Shown here piece by piece: positions 36,153 to 49,880 of a DNA stretch of 64,000 bases; within the stretch, counting starts at the first letter, position 1, and the number at the start of each line of letters is the position of its first letter. Made by a program: the position numbers and the translations under genes. The notes beneath the pieces are model-generated. The model worked only from the letters and a program-made list of their open reading frames with translations. It was not told the DNA's origin and searched no databases. Origin of the DNA: Manihot esculenta (Eukaryota > Streptophyta > Magnoliopsida > Malpighiales > Euphorbiaceae); contig NC_035161.2 in assembly GCF_001659605.2 (NCBI RefSeq), positions 39,389,956-39,453,955 of the forward strand, given 5' to 3'.

Positions 36153-37204
36153 AGTTCATCACTAAAAAAAATATAAATTCAGCTATTACATATAAACATT
36201 TACTTCTGTTAAACGTACATATTGCGTTGATTTGGAAAATGTGTCACAACTCACAATCAAATCAATCATGTATATCCTACGGTTTGAAAGAGTGGGGAAC
36301 AAGTTTCCACCGCCAGCCAATAAATTGAAAGGGTGGGAAGCAAGTTTCCTTCTTTTTTGTGTTGAAATAATATACAAAATTAATAGATTCAGATAAATAA
36401 TTAAAAAAATTAAAATTACTTATTAAACCAATAATAATACTAAAAAGTTATGTTTGTATGAAAGCCGAAATTAAATTTAAATTTATTAAATTTTATAATT
36501 TTCAGTTGTTTGATGATCATCTAAATGTGATAAAAACACGTGGAGCATCTGAACAGTACTGGATCCATTCGCCGACTATTCAACTAACTAGACCCAGTTA
36601 AATCCGGTTGAGTTATGGAATACAATTGATTGGAATCGATTTAGAAGATCACTAAATCGATATGATCGGGTTTTATATAATTTCAAAAATTATTTATTAT
36701 ATTTATGTATTTTTAAAATTTTATAATAATTAAAATATTAATTTTTAAATTATAAAAAACAATATTTTATTATTAAAAAAATTATATTATATTAAAACTT
36801 ATTTTAACAGGCGTAGACAGATTCAATTGGGACTTATTTTCGAAAAAATACTTTAAAAAGTTGGTGACGGACAGGCCAACCAGTTTTTTTTTTTTTAGTC
36901 GAAAAGGCCAACTAGCCGAGCACTGATTTGGCAACAAAATGGTGATAAAATTCAGTCACCGATCAGTATTAATCAGCCACGTAAGCACCATGGAGTTTTA
37001 CCTCTAGTCAATGGACCCACTAGATTCAGGGTCCCGCTCTATGAGTGGCGGCGATTGTCTTAAATTTGGGTAAGATCCACCAAATAAAATGAAAACCACC
37101 AGATTGGTGACCAGAGAAAGAAAAAACCAAGAGGGGGAGAAGATTCCAATGCAAAGCCTAACTCAGCTCTGTATCACTCTCTTATCATCTCTGCCATATC
37201 CAAA
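36153..37204 (+). other. GUN1 upstream region
   Basis: AT-rich to about 36900, with a short poly-T run at about 36883-36894, then more balanced sequence (36900-37200) that is probably promoter and leader of GUN1. No other gene seen. Confidence 0.45.
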
Positions 37205-37303
37205 ATGATGGCGCTTCCTTCTCCTGCCAAACCCTTGCAAAACCTCCTCAGCGCCAGGTGCATCTCTTTCTTTAACTTGTGCATTAATCGTATTTGTCTG
37301 TAA
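37205..37303 (+). CDS. Upstream open reading frame in the GUN1 leader
   Basis: A 32-codon frame ([19 protein letters not shown]...) opens at a double ATG and stops 26 bases before the GUN1 ATG. Being upstream and in a different frame, it could lower GUN1 translation. Alternatively, splicing at AG|GTGCAT (37257/37258) to AG at 37321-37322 would fuse its first 17 codons in frame to GUN1 as an alternative N-terminus; that intron would be only 65 bases. Neither is shown. Confidence 0.3.
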   Translation: MMALPSPAKPLQNLLSARCISFFNLCINRICL

Positions 37304-37329
37304 AGTGTGCTTCTTTATCAAGAAATCGG

Positions 37330-40300
37330 ATGGCGTCGACGCCACCACACTGCTCAATCACTGGAACCAAGCCTTATCAGAACCAACCTTACCCACAAAA
37401 TCACTTGAATAATCACCGCCAAAGCCACCATCAGAACCCCCAACGACGCTGGACCAATCATAAAGTTTCTCTTGCAAAACCCCTTCTTTCTCCCTCCCCC
37501 CGCAGTGCACCTAAACCTGGTGCTTCCACTGGCGCCGCTCCCCATACCCAGAACCCTACCTTCACTTCTCTCTCCACTCTTCAACCAAAGAAATCTGAGC
37601 TCACCGCCGATTTCTCGGGTCGCTGTTCCACCCGATTCGTGTCAAAGCTACACATTGGGCGCCAAAAATCCATTCCGAATGCCCGGCACACCTCAGCCGC
37701 TGAGGAAGCTTTGCATCAAGTGGTCCTCTATGCGAAAGACGATCAGGCCCTTGAGAATGTGTTGCTCAATTTCGAGTCTCGGTTCTGTGGTTCCGATGAT
37801 TATACTTTCTTGCTTCGAGAGCTTGGAAACAGAGGAGACTCTTCTAAAGCAATCCGATGCTTCGAGTTTGCAGTGAGAAGAGAAAAGAGGAAGAGCGAGC
37901 AAGGAAAATTAGCTAGTGCCATGATTAGTATTCTCGGGAGGCTAGGTAAAGTGGAGCTTGCAAAGGCTGTGTTTGAGACTGCTCTTAGAGAGGGTTATGG
38001 TAGCACTGTGTATGCTTTTTCTGCGTTAATCAGTGCTTACGGAAGAAGTGGTTACTGCAATGATGCTATTAAGGTTTTTTATTCATTGAAGGCTTATGGG
38101 CTGAAGCCAAATTTGGTCACTTACAATGCTGTGATTGATGCGTGTGGGAAAGGCGGTGTGGAGTTTAAGAAGGTAGTGGAGATTTTTGATGAGATGTTGA
38201 AAAATGGAGTGCGACCAGACCGAATTACATTTAATTCGCTGCTTGCTGTGTGTAGTAAGGGAGGGCTATGGGAGGCAGCAAGGAGTTTGTTTACTGAAAT
38301 GATAAATAGAAGGATTGACCAGGATATATTCACTTACAATACACTTTTGGATGCAGTCTGTAAAGGTGGGCAAATGGACATGGCTTTTGAGATTATGTCT
38401 GAGATGCCTGCCAAGAATATATTGCCTAACGTTGTTACTTACAGTACTGTGATTGATGGGTATGCTAAAGTTGGTAGATTTGATGACGCTCTTAATTTGT
38501 TCAATGAAATGAAGTTTTTGGGGATTGGTTTGGATAGAGTTTCATATAATACTTTGCTTTCTGTTTATGCTAAGCTTGGAAGGTTTGAGGAGGCTTTGGA
38601 TGTTTGTAAGGAGATGGAGAATTCTGGTATTAGGAAAGATGTCGTCACTTACAATGCACTTTTGGGTGGGTATGGAAAACAGTGCAAGTTTGATGAGGTG
38701 AGGAGAGTGTTTAAGGAGATGAAGGAGGCGTGCATATCACCTAATTTATTAACTTATTCAACCTTGATTGATGTTTACTCAAAAGGTGGCCTATACAAGG
38801 AAGCATTGGAAATTTTTAGGGAGTTTAAGAATGCCGGATTGAAGGCTGATGTTGTTCTATATACTGCACTCATAGATGCCCTGTGCAAGAATGGATTAGT
38901 GGAATCTGCAGTGACTTTACTTGATGAGATGACTAAGGAGGGAATCAGGCCTAACATTGTCACTTATAATTCTATAATTGATGCTTTTCGTGGGTCAGGA
39001 ATCACACAATGTGTGGTTGATGATGCTGGTGTAGCCTGCATATTGCAAGTTAAGTCTTCATCTATAAGTGTTTTTCAGCAAGCTACTGAAAGTAATGTGA
39101 CCGACAGGGAGGATGATAGGATCATAAAGATTTTTGGGCAGCTTGCTGCTGAGAAGGCAACTCAAGAAAATAACATTGGCAGGCAGGAAATTTTGTGCAT
39201 TTTGGATGTCTTTCAGAAGATGCATGAGCTGGAGATCAAACCAAATGTTGTCACGTTCTCTTCCATTTTAAATGCTTGCAGGTGCGTAAAACTGAAGTTG
39301 TTGTCATTTTCTACAATAAGATTATTGCCATGGTAAATGTTTAAAAATGAGAACATGCTATATTTACACTCAGTAAGTTTATCGAATCAAGCTTGCTGGT
39401 GATGTGCTTTCATTTATTTTGGGATTTTGTATCTGAGGAAAATGTGTTATTAGACCTAAGAAAATTATACTGCAAAATTTTATCATACATCAGAAATAAT
39501 ACCTTGCAAGTTTAATAGTGGTTGCAGTATGGATGAAGCAAGTATTGCAAGGAATATTGTAAGTTTAATCTTATTTTTAAGTCAGAATTAGCAGGACCAA
39601 TATCGATTTATTATTTTTTGACAGCATTGATAGAAGTGGTGCTTTTTTTTTTTCTCCATTTTTGATCCTTAATGATGCATGTTGCTCCTGGTCAATGCTC
39701 AATCAAGAAATATAAACTGTCTATATGAGTAGTTAATAATGATTAAAGGTCATTTTTCATGTTTCTCAAATTTGATGACCCTATTGGGGCATTTCCTTTG
39801 CTCTTTGTTCACTTGTACGTTGGTAATTATCCATCTGCCTCAAAACAAATCAAGCAGATCAACTGTTCTAGTATTTCTTTTAATGGAGCTTTGGTAAAGT
39901 ACCTTGTGCTTTACACTTATTTATGGACAAAATTGGTTTAAGAATTGAGATTATCAGATTTCTGAAGTGGTGGTATCATATTCCTGCCTGCCCTGTATCT
40001 TTTGCTTGTTTTAGATACTTAAAGGATATTTAACTTCAGAGATGGTGTGATTTCAGTTGTTTCTCTCTGGATGCAGTCGCTGTGATTCCTTTGAAGATGC
40101 TTCAATTTTACTGGAGCAGCTTCAATTATTTGATGGCCAGGTGTATGGTGTGGCACACGGACTTCTAATGGGTTACAGAGAAAACGTCTGGGTGCAAGCA
40201 CAGTCCATATTTGATGAACTCAAATTGATGGACTCTTCAACAGCGTCTGCCTTCTATAATGCTCTGACTGACATGCTGTGGCACTTTGGTCAGGTTAGTT

Positions 40301-40927
40301 TACCAATATTGCTGACTTTTGCCCATCTCTGTCTGTTTGGGTAATACTACATGAGAGTTATTCAAATATTTTTTCAGAAACGAGGGGCCCAACTGGTTGT
40401 ACTTGAAGGGAAACGTCGGCAAGTATGGGAGAACGTCTGGACTGATTCTTGCTTAGATTTGCATCTGATGTCTTCTGGGGCTGCTCGGGCAATGATCCAT
40501 GCATGGTTGCTGAACATACGCTCTATTGTGTTTGATGGCCATGAATTGCCAAAATTGTTAAGGTGTGCATATTATTTGCATTTATATTAGTGAAAGTAAC
40601 GTCTCTTTTGTTGTCGTTTCATTATCCAGAGGAACAAATTTAAACAGCTGTTGTTTTTTCAGCATTTTGACTGGATGGGGCAAGCACAGCAAAGTAGTAG
40701 GTGATAGTGCACTGAAGCGAGCTGTTGAGGCACTTCTAACCGGTATGGGTGCACCGTTTCGGCTAGCAAAATGCAACATAGGTCGATTTATATCTTCAGG
40801 ACCTGTTGTTGCTGCCTGGTTAAGAGAATCTGGCACACTAAAACTGCTTGTACTTCATGATGATAGAACTCATCCTGAAAATGTGAGCTTTGGTCAAATC
40901 TCTAATTTACAGATGCTTCCCTTGTAG
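37330..40927 (+). CDS. GUN1: GUN1, plastid PPR-SMR protein of retrograde signalling
   Basis: Exons 37330-39281, 40077-40293, 40378-40562 and 40663-40927 join with GT-AG introns into 872 residues. The start MASTPPH and end ...LQMLPL agree with GUN1 proteins. The first about 130 residues are basic, Pro/Ser/Asn-rich and low complexity, consistent with a plastid transit peptide and linker. About ten to twelve PPR motifs follow ([46 protein letters not shown]). The C-terminus is an SMR domain with LDLH (749-752) and TGWGKHS (788-794). GUN1 acts in chloroplasts, linking plastid translation, protein homeostasis and tetrapyrrole status to nuclear photosynthesis-gene expression (family knowledge). The frame is intact. 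Confidence 0.96.
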
Positions 40928-42775
40928 CTTGTTGTATCATCCCCCCAACCCCTTAGCATGTTCATGTTTATTCCTTGTATGTGTTCCTCTGTGTGTGTGC
41001 ATGAATGCGCAAGTGCATTCTTGCTTTTGCTTTAACATCAATTTTATCTTCGTGCTCCATCATCAGTTTGTATATGATATCATAGGTAGAGATATGTTTA
41101 GTGGATATATATATATTTATTTATTACGTTGTTTATTTATAATCAGAATTAATATAATAAAATAATAGCCATTAATATGATACTATCATCATCGTCAATG
41201 GTAAATGAACTTGAATAAAATTGTGAAATTAACTTTGATTAATATTTTGATAGTTGTAATTTTATTTGTGTTAAATTTTTAAATCAACCTAAGTTGAGAT
41301 AGTTTAATAATTGAAGCACTTCCAAAGAGTTGCTGATTTCAGTGTTGGCTTAGCTGAGAGTAAGTAGAGAAGGGAAACAAATTAGGGCTTCGCAAAATAA
41401 TTTCACCGTTATAATTTTATCTTTTAATTTTGGACAACAAAAGTCATTTTTATATTTTGTCATGATTATAATCAATATTCAAAATCAATTATCATCAGTC
41501 ACATATAATATACACATGGAATTTTTTTTATATAATTTTTAATTTGAAATCATCAATATCTATTAAAACAAGCCAAATATTTATATTTTTTTCATGATTA
41601 AAGTCTCCTTTTAGTTTTAAATGAAAAAAAATTAATTTTTCACAATTATAGTAAATTTTATAAATTAATTTGAACTAGAGTTGCAGGTCTATGTTTAGTT
41701 TTTAATTTCTTCAATAAAATTTTAAACTCATATCATATTTCAGTTATAATTTAATCTTAATTTAATAAAAAAGTTAAATGAGTTCGTAAATAGTGAGTTA
41801 CGGGCTATCCTTAGTTGGTTGTTGCACATCATAGGATAATAGCTCGTCATCTGTTGCTTTTTAGTAGGGTTTTTTTGTGAAACTCGAAGCATTGCATCTG
41901 GTGAGACTAAATCGTGCATTTGGGGTGACTATCGAATTTAGAGATTTTTAAGAGGTTTTATAATTTTAGAGATTGAATTTTAGTAATTTGGAAATTTTAA
42001 TGAATAGATAGTGTTCATTTTATTCTTAACTAGGGTAATGAAAGTGATGATGTAGAATTAAAAATGAAAAGAAAAAATTAAAAATTACGTAGATTTGATT
42101 CGTGACTCTAATAAAATTTAATTTTAGAGGTCAGTTATAATCATAAAAAATTTAAAATAATGGTTTTTTTTCCAAAATTAAAATGTGAAACAATAATAGT
42201 TAAAAAATACAAAAATTTGATTTTTTTTGTTGAATATATCTTGATTTGAAATTTAAAATTATTAAAAATTATAAAAATTCACATTAAATATATATACATG
42301 ACGCTAGTTAAAATTAATTTTAAATATAATTATAATTATAATAAAATTAAAAAAATAATTTCATTATAATAGTAAAAAGTTACATAAAATTAGCTTTTTT
42401 ATCAGATAGACCAAAATATAAAAGGACAACATTCAAAGCTTCATTGTATTAGATTTTTTCCACCTAGACTCTGATATCAGTACCAATAATTATTGTAGAC
42501 TTATTTTTTTTTTTTTTTTCAGAATTGAAGTTCAGACAATAACAAGATTAACAAATTGACTGATATATTTTTAGAACGAAATACTTTATTCTTAATTTTT
42601 TTTTTTTTGCATGTGTGCGCATATACACATGTGATATATACCTTCAATTAATTAAATTAATAATTTAATTATAAAAACAATTATAATTTTAATTAATATC
42701 CTTATTATTAATAGTAGAATTTTGCATGTGTGCGCATATACAGTGCAAATCTTTTGTTTTCAGAATCACAACGTA
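40928..42775. other. Convergent spacer between GUN1 and the first pectinesterase
   Basis: GUN1 3' UTR, then AT-rich DNA. A word TTTGCATGTGTGCGCATATACA appears at about 42607 and again at about 42720, a short dispersed duplication just beyond the pectinesterase stop codon. No gene seen. Confidence 0.5.
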
Positions 42776-44166
42776 TTAATAGTAGAATGTTAAATCAGGT
42801 GTCTTGGAAAGCCAACCATCTTCATCGACGTACGACATGTTCAAGAATTTCTGGAGTTCATTTGGATCTAGTTTCTTTTCCCATGGGACTCGTTTGGAAG
42901 TGTCGGCTCCTGGTCCTTTATTGTCTTCCTCTACATAAGTAAAATTTGCCCTGCAACATAGTTTTAAAGACAATTCATTGTTTGTAAGAGGTTAAAAATA
43001 ATGATGTTTTGTTTGGTCTTACTCATGGTTAACGAAGTTCCAAGCATTCCAACCCTCAGGAGCTATGACATCTGACATGGTTGAGTTATAGAAAACAACA
43101 GTAGAATAAGGTCCCCAAGCTCTTCCAAGATCAACCGTGCCAGTCCCACTGATGTTACAATTTTTGAACACAAATCCATTCGAATCTTGTGGTTGTTGCT
43201 TCCTTTGTGCTGTTATATACCCAGTTACTCCTGGGGCGAATCTTCCTATGTTTACTGATATTTCACATCCCTGTGCATTCGAAAACAAATTAAACACTTG
43301 GATAAACTTTAAACATTATTTTTTTTTTTACAGATATTCTTATAATATGTAATAATTAGATGATCACCTCGTAAATAGATTGACCTTGTCCAAAAATGAA
43401 ATCAACAGAACCTTCAATATAGCATGAATTGAAGTAATGGCGTCCCTCTTCATCCCATAAGGTATCTTGTAGCCCTACAAAGCCACATTCGTAGAAAGCA
43501 CATTTATCTCCTAAGATTCTAGCAGCCACTGCTTGTTTCCAAATGAGTTCCTCTTTCATTATGTCGATTTTGTTCAGACCATCCGGTAAATTGTACGTAT
43601 TCTGATGATTTAAAATAAAAAAAAGTCATATATTAACGTTAAAGTGCATATTTCTACCATTGAAAAAAAAAAAAAAAGATGTAGCTGGTCTTGACCTTGA
43701 ATTTAATGCCTTTGGCTACGATGTTATCAGGATAAGAGGTGAAGGTGGCACTAGTGTGGGTCTCTTCATGATCACCCCATTCAATACTTGTCAACTCTCT
43801 GCCTGCTCCATCAAGAAAAATACATGACTTGTTCACTGGAATTGCTACTTTTTCGCTGTATAGAGCAACAAAGGCGACACAAATAATTATAAAAAAATAT
43901 AAAATTAAAATATAAAGAGTATGTAAAAGAGATTTTCATGCATGCCTGTATTTTCCAGGAGAAATCTGAATACGTATCCATTGAGTATTCCCCTCAGGAA
44001 CAAAGTCAATGGCACTTTGAACTGAAGTGAAATTTCCATGGCCTGAAATATCAACAGTGATGGTGCTTATTGTATTGGGTTGACAATCAGAAGCCTTACA
44101 GCCCCTTGATGAACAATGCAACAATAATACCATCCCACCAATAAAAAATAAATAGAGATTCTTCAT
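42776..44166 (-). CDS. Pectinesterase (pectin methylesterase), tandem copy A
   Basis: Five minus-strand exons: 43946-44166, 43696-43855, 43368-43601, 43023-43270 and 42776-42950, giving 345 residues. A signal peptide leads directly into the catalytic domain with no PMEI-like pro-region. Catalytic landmarks: GKYSE (71-75), Gln150 in WKQAVAAR, Asp173 in LQDTL, Asp194 in VDFIFG, and Arg255/Trp257 in LGRAW. It demethylesterifies cell-wall homogalacturonan, releasing methanol and free carboxylates. The start is MKNL at 44166, as in copy B; an in-frame ATG six codons upstream is less likely. Intron 1 uses a GC donor (CAG|GCATGC); the others are GT-AG. A TATA box lies about 77 bases upstream. Confidence 0.92.
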
Positions 44167-47100
44167 TTTTCTTCTAGTGCCCACTTAAAAATTATTACAA
44201 CCCAGATAATATTCTGGTTTATTCATCAAAACCCTTGCTACGTATTTATATATAAAAGAAAAATTATTTGTATATTTTATTAATTATAATAATCTCCATC
44301 ACGGTAATATTATATTGCTGTAATTATGTACAATATGGTAAGAAGTGTCAGGAATAAGCAATTAAGGAAACTAATATAGCTGTAATTTTTATTCTAAATA
44401 ATTTTTAGTATATACACATTTTTAATTTTAATATTAAAAATAAGTAATAAAAAATAATAATTAAAAAATATAATAATTACACTCATAAACTTAGTCCGAT
44501 ATCAAGTGAATCTGAGTAAATCTAAAAAGTCTCAGGTTCCACTTTTCTAATTTTCAATCTCCATTCTAAAAAAAATATAATAATTTAAATTTGGTTATAT
44601 CATATTATCATTTTCACCATTTTAAATATTAATATTACTTTAAGAAATAATATTAATAATTTGAAAATCATACAGTAATATGTATATATTATATAATAGT
44701 ATAGGTACATGAGTATATAAATGGTAACATATTGTAACTTACCAAATAATAAAAGAGGGTATAATTATTAAATAATTTGTTATTTACACATAAATAATTG
44801 AGAAATTAATAATTTAGTCATAATTTAAAGCAATTAACAACTTATCAGCAAAAAATAAAGGAAAATTATAAAATTAAATAAATTATATATTTTATAATTA
44901 ATAAGTTGTTACTTGTCATATATATATATATACATTTATGTATATAATTAACAAATTTAGTATAAAAAATCTGCAATCAATTATTAAACAATTATTTAAA
45001 TAATTAAATAAAATATAACAGAGAAAATAATCATGATATTTGAAAGAATAATAAAAAAGAATTAAATTAGCATAAAACATTATAAATAACTATATTTCTA
45101 TATTATATATAAAAATGGAAAGAAGGGAAATAATAAAATTTCTCAAAATACCTCTACTAATTTTTTATAATTACAATATTTTTATTATTTAAAAATTTTA
45201 ATTTAATTATATTATTATTCTATTTAATTTCAAATTAATTGAGAATATCTTTTTATACTTAAATTATATTTGATTAAGTGGTTTTTTTTATTTAAATTTA
45301 AACTTTATTAGATTAATTGATAAGATTTTTATTATTTTTATTTTAATTAAATAAATTTCTTATTTTTAACTTTAAATTTTAAATTCCTTAATGGATATAA
45401 TTTTATTATGATTTTAATTCAATTACAATTATAGATTTGAGTTTAAAAATATTATATGTAAATTATCTTAATTAATTTTTTATTATAACTAAATTTATTA
45501 AAAATAAAATAAAATCGTCGTGAAAGCTTTTGATGTGAACTTAACCTTTTTCTAAAAAAAATATAAATTTTAATATTAAATTGAGTAATATTTATAATGT
45601 TTAAAAATTAAAATTTTTAAATATATTAAATTTATTACAATTATTAAATAATAAATTTAATAGCAGATAATTATTATTTATTTAAATGTAATTGAATTCT
45701 CATAAAATAATAATTAAATTAAGATGTAAAATTTATAATATCGTAAGTTATATATTATAAATATCTGAATGTTAAGTAATACTAAAATCATATCATACTA
45801 TTTATTTATACGATAAAATAAAAAAAAAAGTTAATAAATCATAGAAATAATATATTCAATCTAGTTTTTCTTTGTTTGTTGATAGAAGCTTTAATAATTT
45901 GTATAAACTCAGTTTCAACAAATGAAGAGATTGTTATGTGGTAAAATTAAGTTTAAATTAGACGAACACACTTTTAACCTTAAAAATCATAAAAATAGTA
46001 TTTAATGCTTTTATTTAAATAAAATTTAAAAGTTAAATAATTTTTTATTTTATTTTATAATTTTATAATTTTATAATTATTAAATTATTTTATTTTTATT
46101 TGTATTTAATTTAATTTTGAGATTTTTATTAATATATATATATTTTTAAAAAATAAAATATGATAACAAAATAAAAGTCATAAGAAAGGAAAACAGATAA
46201 CATATATTTTTATTTTTTAGTTATTAATAAATTTATTATTTAAATTAATTTAAAGTATAAAAAATTAAAATTATGAGATAAATATTATTGAAATAATATA
46301 TTTAAATATTAAATAATTATAAAAAAATATAAAATAAAAAAATTATTGATATTAAATTATTCGATAATAAGTGATTCTTTAATTATTAATAATTATATAA
46401 AAATTATAATTAAATATTAATTAATTATAAAAAGGAATATAAAAAGAATAGTTTGATAGCGTGTTGATCTTTTTAATTATAACAATGCAATTTATTTTTA
46501 AAGTAAAAATAATTGTTATTATTAAATAAGTATATAAATTCTACTATATACATGAATAATAGAAAAAATTAAATTTTAATATAAAAACTATAGTATAAAG
46601 TATATTCTTATACTTTTATATTTATTTTATTATTATAAATTTTATAACAATTTATTTTTTTATAGATAATAAAAATTGAAACTATTACATTTAACGTTAA
46701 TATATTTAAATATTTATTTGAAAAAGCAAATAATCCTACCATTTATTTTAATGTTTACAAAAAATTTAAATTAATTATGATTTTACGTTACTTTATATTA
46801 ATGCTTATATTTTATTAATTACATTTTTTATTTTTTACAATATTGATAATTATTTAAAAATTATTTTATATATAAAAATAATATATATAAATTAAAAAAA
46901 TTATAAGTACATATAACGAGTATTAACAATATAAAAAAAAAACACATTAATTGATACTAATTAATTAAAATGCAAGAAATTTTTTTATATATAGTGGGAT
47001 AATACTATAAAAAGAAATTTCTAGCTTTAGATAATAGATATATTTATAGATTCATGTGATTTAATTTGTAATAATTTTTTTTAATAATTTTATATTGTTA

Positions 47101-48404
47101 GCAAAATAATTTTTTTTAATATTATTAAATATTACTGAATAAATTATAATTCATTTTTTTTATATTTAAAAAAATTTATACATTAGTTTTTATATTTTCA
47201 AATTTAGTCCTTAAAATTTTATTTAGTTAATATAATAATATATAATTAAACTTTAAATTTTTTAATTAAAATTAATTCCAATATTTTATAAATTGATCCT
47301 AAATTTTGTAGTTACTACTTGTATTTATAATTTAATCTCTTTATTTATTAAAATTTTAATATATTATATGAGAAAATTGATAAAATAAAATTTAAGTAAC
47401 AAATATGTCGTTTCTCTCGTGCCTGATTACATAACAAAATAAATCACTGAATTTGGATGCATATCATAGAAAGATTCTTAATTTATTTTTTATTTTATTA
47501 TTTTATTGCTATAAAAAAATGAAATTTAATAATTATGAGATATTAGTTTGTAAAAGAAAACTTATTTATAAATAATTATAACACAAATTAAGATGAATTA
47601 TAATTAAATAGACTATTTTATAAATAAAATAAAATTTTATATTTAAATTTAAAAATATAAAAACTAAATTACATGTTTTACTAAATTTTAAAAATTAAAA
47701 TATAATTTATTTAAAGTAAAAATATTTTTAATTAATTTTTAAATATTATGTCAACCTTTATTAATAGTATTAGAAAAAAAATCTAATTTATTAATGAAAT
47801 AAAACTACAGAATTCTTTTTGTGACAAATAAAATAACACGATTCTAATTAAAAAAAAATTAATTGGCCAAAAAATTAAAAAAAAAAAAATCAATGGAATC
47901 AAACCAGTAAAACCAATTAAGCCGGTAAAAAGCGGTAAATATTTCTTTTTTGAAATAGAATAAGCGATAAATATTAAAAGTTAGTTATATTTTTATATTA
48001 AAATGTATATTTTCTTAATAAATTTTAATTGAATGAAATTAAAATGGTATTGACTATTGAGTTTGAATATTAAGCAAAGCTAACCATTTGGTTTGATCAT
48101 TAGACCAAATCAATTACGTGTATTCATGATTATCGGGCTGCAAATATTAGGCCTACCGGAATCTAAATAAAAAGGGATTGGATTGGACCGATCCACTGCG
48201 GGTTCAAAAAGCAAGATATCATCTTCATGTCAGTTTACGTAAATCAGTTAAAGAATTATGGGTAAACTTATCTCTCACTTTGAGACTAATTTAACAAAAT
48301 AATCTCATAATTTCGATGATCAATTTGGGCAACATCTATGTGCAACGACATTAAAATTATTCTTGACTACACTGCTAATCTTTTGTTTTCACAACTACAA
48401 CACA
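44167..48404. other. AT-rich spacer between pectinesterases A and B
   Basis: Extremely AT-rich, no gene seen. Two stretches, about 44694-45062 and 47120-47505, match parts of the spacer upstream of copy B (about 51769-52120 and 52174-52555), so the tandem duplication carried several kb of upstream DNA. The intervening 45063-47110 has no counterpart beside copy B. Confidence 0.55.
44243..44252 (-). promoter_or_regulatory. TATA box of pectinesterase A
   Basis: TATATAAATA on the minus strand, about 77 bases before the start codon; copy B has an equivalent at a similar distance. Confidence 0.5.
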
Positions 48405-49794
48405 TCAAAGTGCTATTTTAGTAGAATTTAAATCAGGTATCTTGGCAAGCCAACCATCTCCATTGATGTACGATATATCCAAGAATTTATAAACCTCATT
48501 TTCACCGAGTTTATTTATCCATGGGACTCGCTTGGACGTGTTGGCTCCTGCTCCTTCATTATCTTTCTCTACGTAAGTAAAATTTGCCCTGCAACATAGT
48601 TTTAAAGACAACTTTTTTGTAAGAGGCTAAAAATAATGATGTTTTGTGTGGACAAAAGAGTAGTCTTACTCATGGCCAACGTAGTCCCAAGCATTCCAAC
48701 CCTCAGGAGTTATAACATTTGAGATGGATGAGTTATAGAAAACAACAGTAGAATAAGGTCCCCAAGGTCTTCCAAGATCAACCTTGCCAATCCCACTGAT
48801 ATTACAATTTTTGAACACGAATCCATTGGTATCTTGTGGCTGTTCTTTCCTTTGTGCTGTTATACTCCCAATTAATCCTGGGCCGTATCTTCCCATAGTG
48901 ATTGATATCTCACATTTCTGTGCATTCAATAACAAATTAAACGTTTAGACAAACTTTATAAATATTTGCAGACATTCTTATAATTAATATGTAGTAATAC
49001 GATCACCTCGTAAATAGATTGACCATCGCCAAAAATGAAATCAATGGATCCTTCAATGTAGCATGCATTGAAATAATGGCGTCCCTTTCCATCCCATAAG
49101 GTATCTTGTATCCCTATAAAGCCACATTCGTAGAAAGCACATTTGTCGCCCACGATTCTAGCAGACACTGCTTGCTTTCGAATGAGTCTTCTTTTCATCA
49201 AGTTGAATCCAATTTTTAAATTGAATGTATTCTGTTGATATATATACTAACGTTAGAGTACTTTTTTCTACGATTTAAAAAAATTAAAAAGAAAAAAAAA
49301 AGAAAAGATGAAGCTGATCTTGACCTTGAATTTAATGCCTTTGGCTACGATGTTATCAGAATAGGAGGTGAAGGTGGCACTAGTGTCTGTCTCTTCATGA
49401 TCACCCCATTCGATACTCGTCAACTTTCTGCCTGCTCCATCGAGAAAAATACATGATTTGTTCACTGGAATTGCAACTTTTTCCCTGTATATATACCAAC
49501 ACGTACAGCCACATCAAAAAATATAATATATTAAAATAATTATGACAATAAAGAAGAGCTTTTTCATGCATGCCTGTATGTTCCAGGAGAAATCTGAATA
49601 CGTATCCATTGAGTATTCCCTTCAGGAACAGAGTCAATGGCAGTTTGAACTGAAGTGAAATTTCCATGGCCCGAGATATCAACAGTAATGGTGTTTATTG
49701 TATTGGGTTGACAATCAGAAGCCTCACAGTCACTTGATGAACAATGCAACAATAATACCACCCCACCAATCAAAATTAAACAGAGATTCTTCAT
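48405..49794 (-). CDS. Pectinesterase, tandem copy B
   Basis: Five minus-strand exons: 49574-49794, 49325-49484, 49007-49231, 48670-48917 and 48405-48588, giving 345 residues. It closely resembles copy A exon for exon, with a shorter third exon and longer last exon. Signal peptide [16 protein letters not shown], then the catalytic domain: GTYRE, Gln in RKQAVSAR, Asp in IQDTL and IDFIFG, and LGRPW, the usual family form. Like copy A, intron 1 has a GC donor (CAG|GCATGC) and AG acceptor. Secreted, acting on wall pectin. The gene is intact; ATG-to-ATG distance to copy A is 5628 bases. Confidence 0.92.
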
Positions 49795-49872
49795 TTTCCT
49801 TCTAGTGGGTAGTTGAAAATGATTAGCAGCCAGATGACAGTGTGGTTTATTTATCAAAAGTCTTGCAATCAC

Positions 49873-49880
49873 TTTATATA
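49873..49880 (-). promoter_or_regulatory. TATA box of pectinesterase B
   Basis: TATATAAA on the minus strand about 80 bases before the start codon. Confidence 0.5.
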
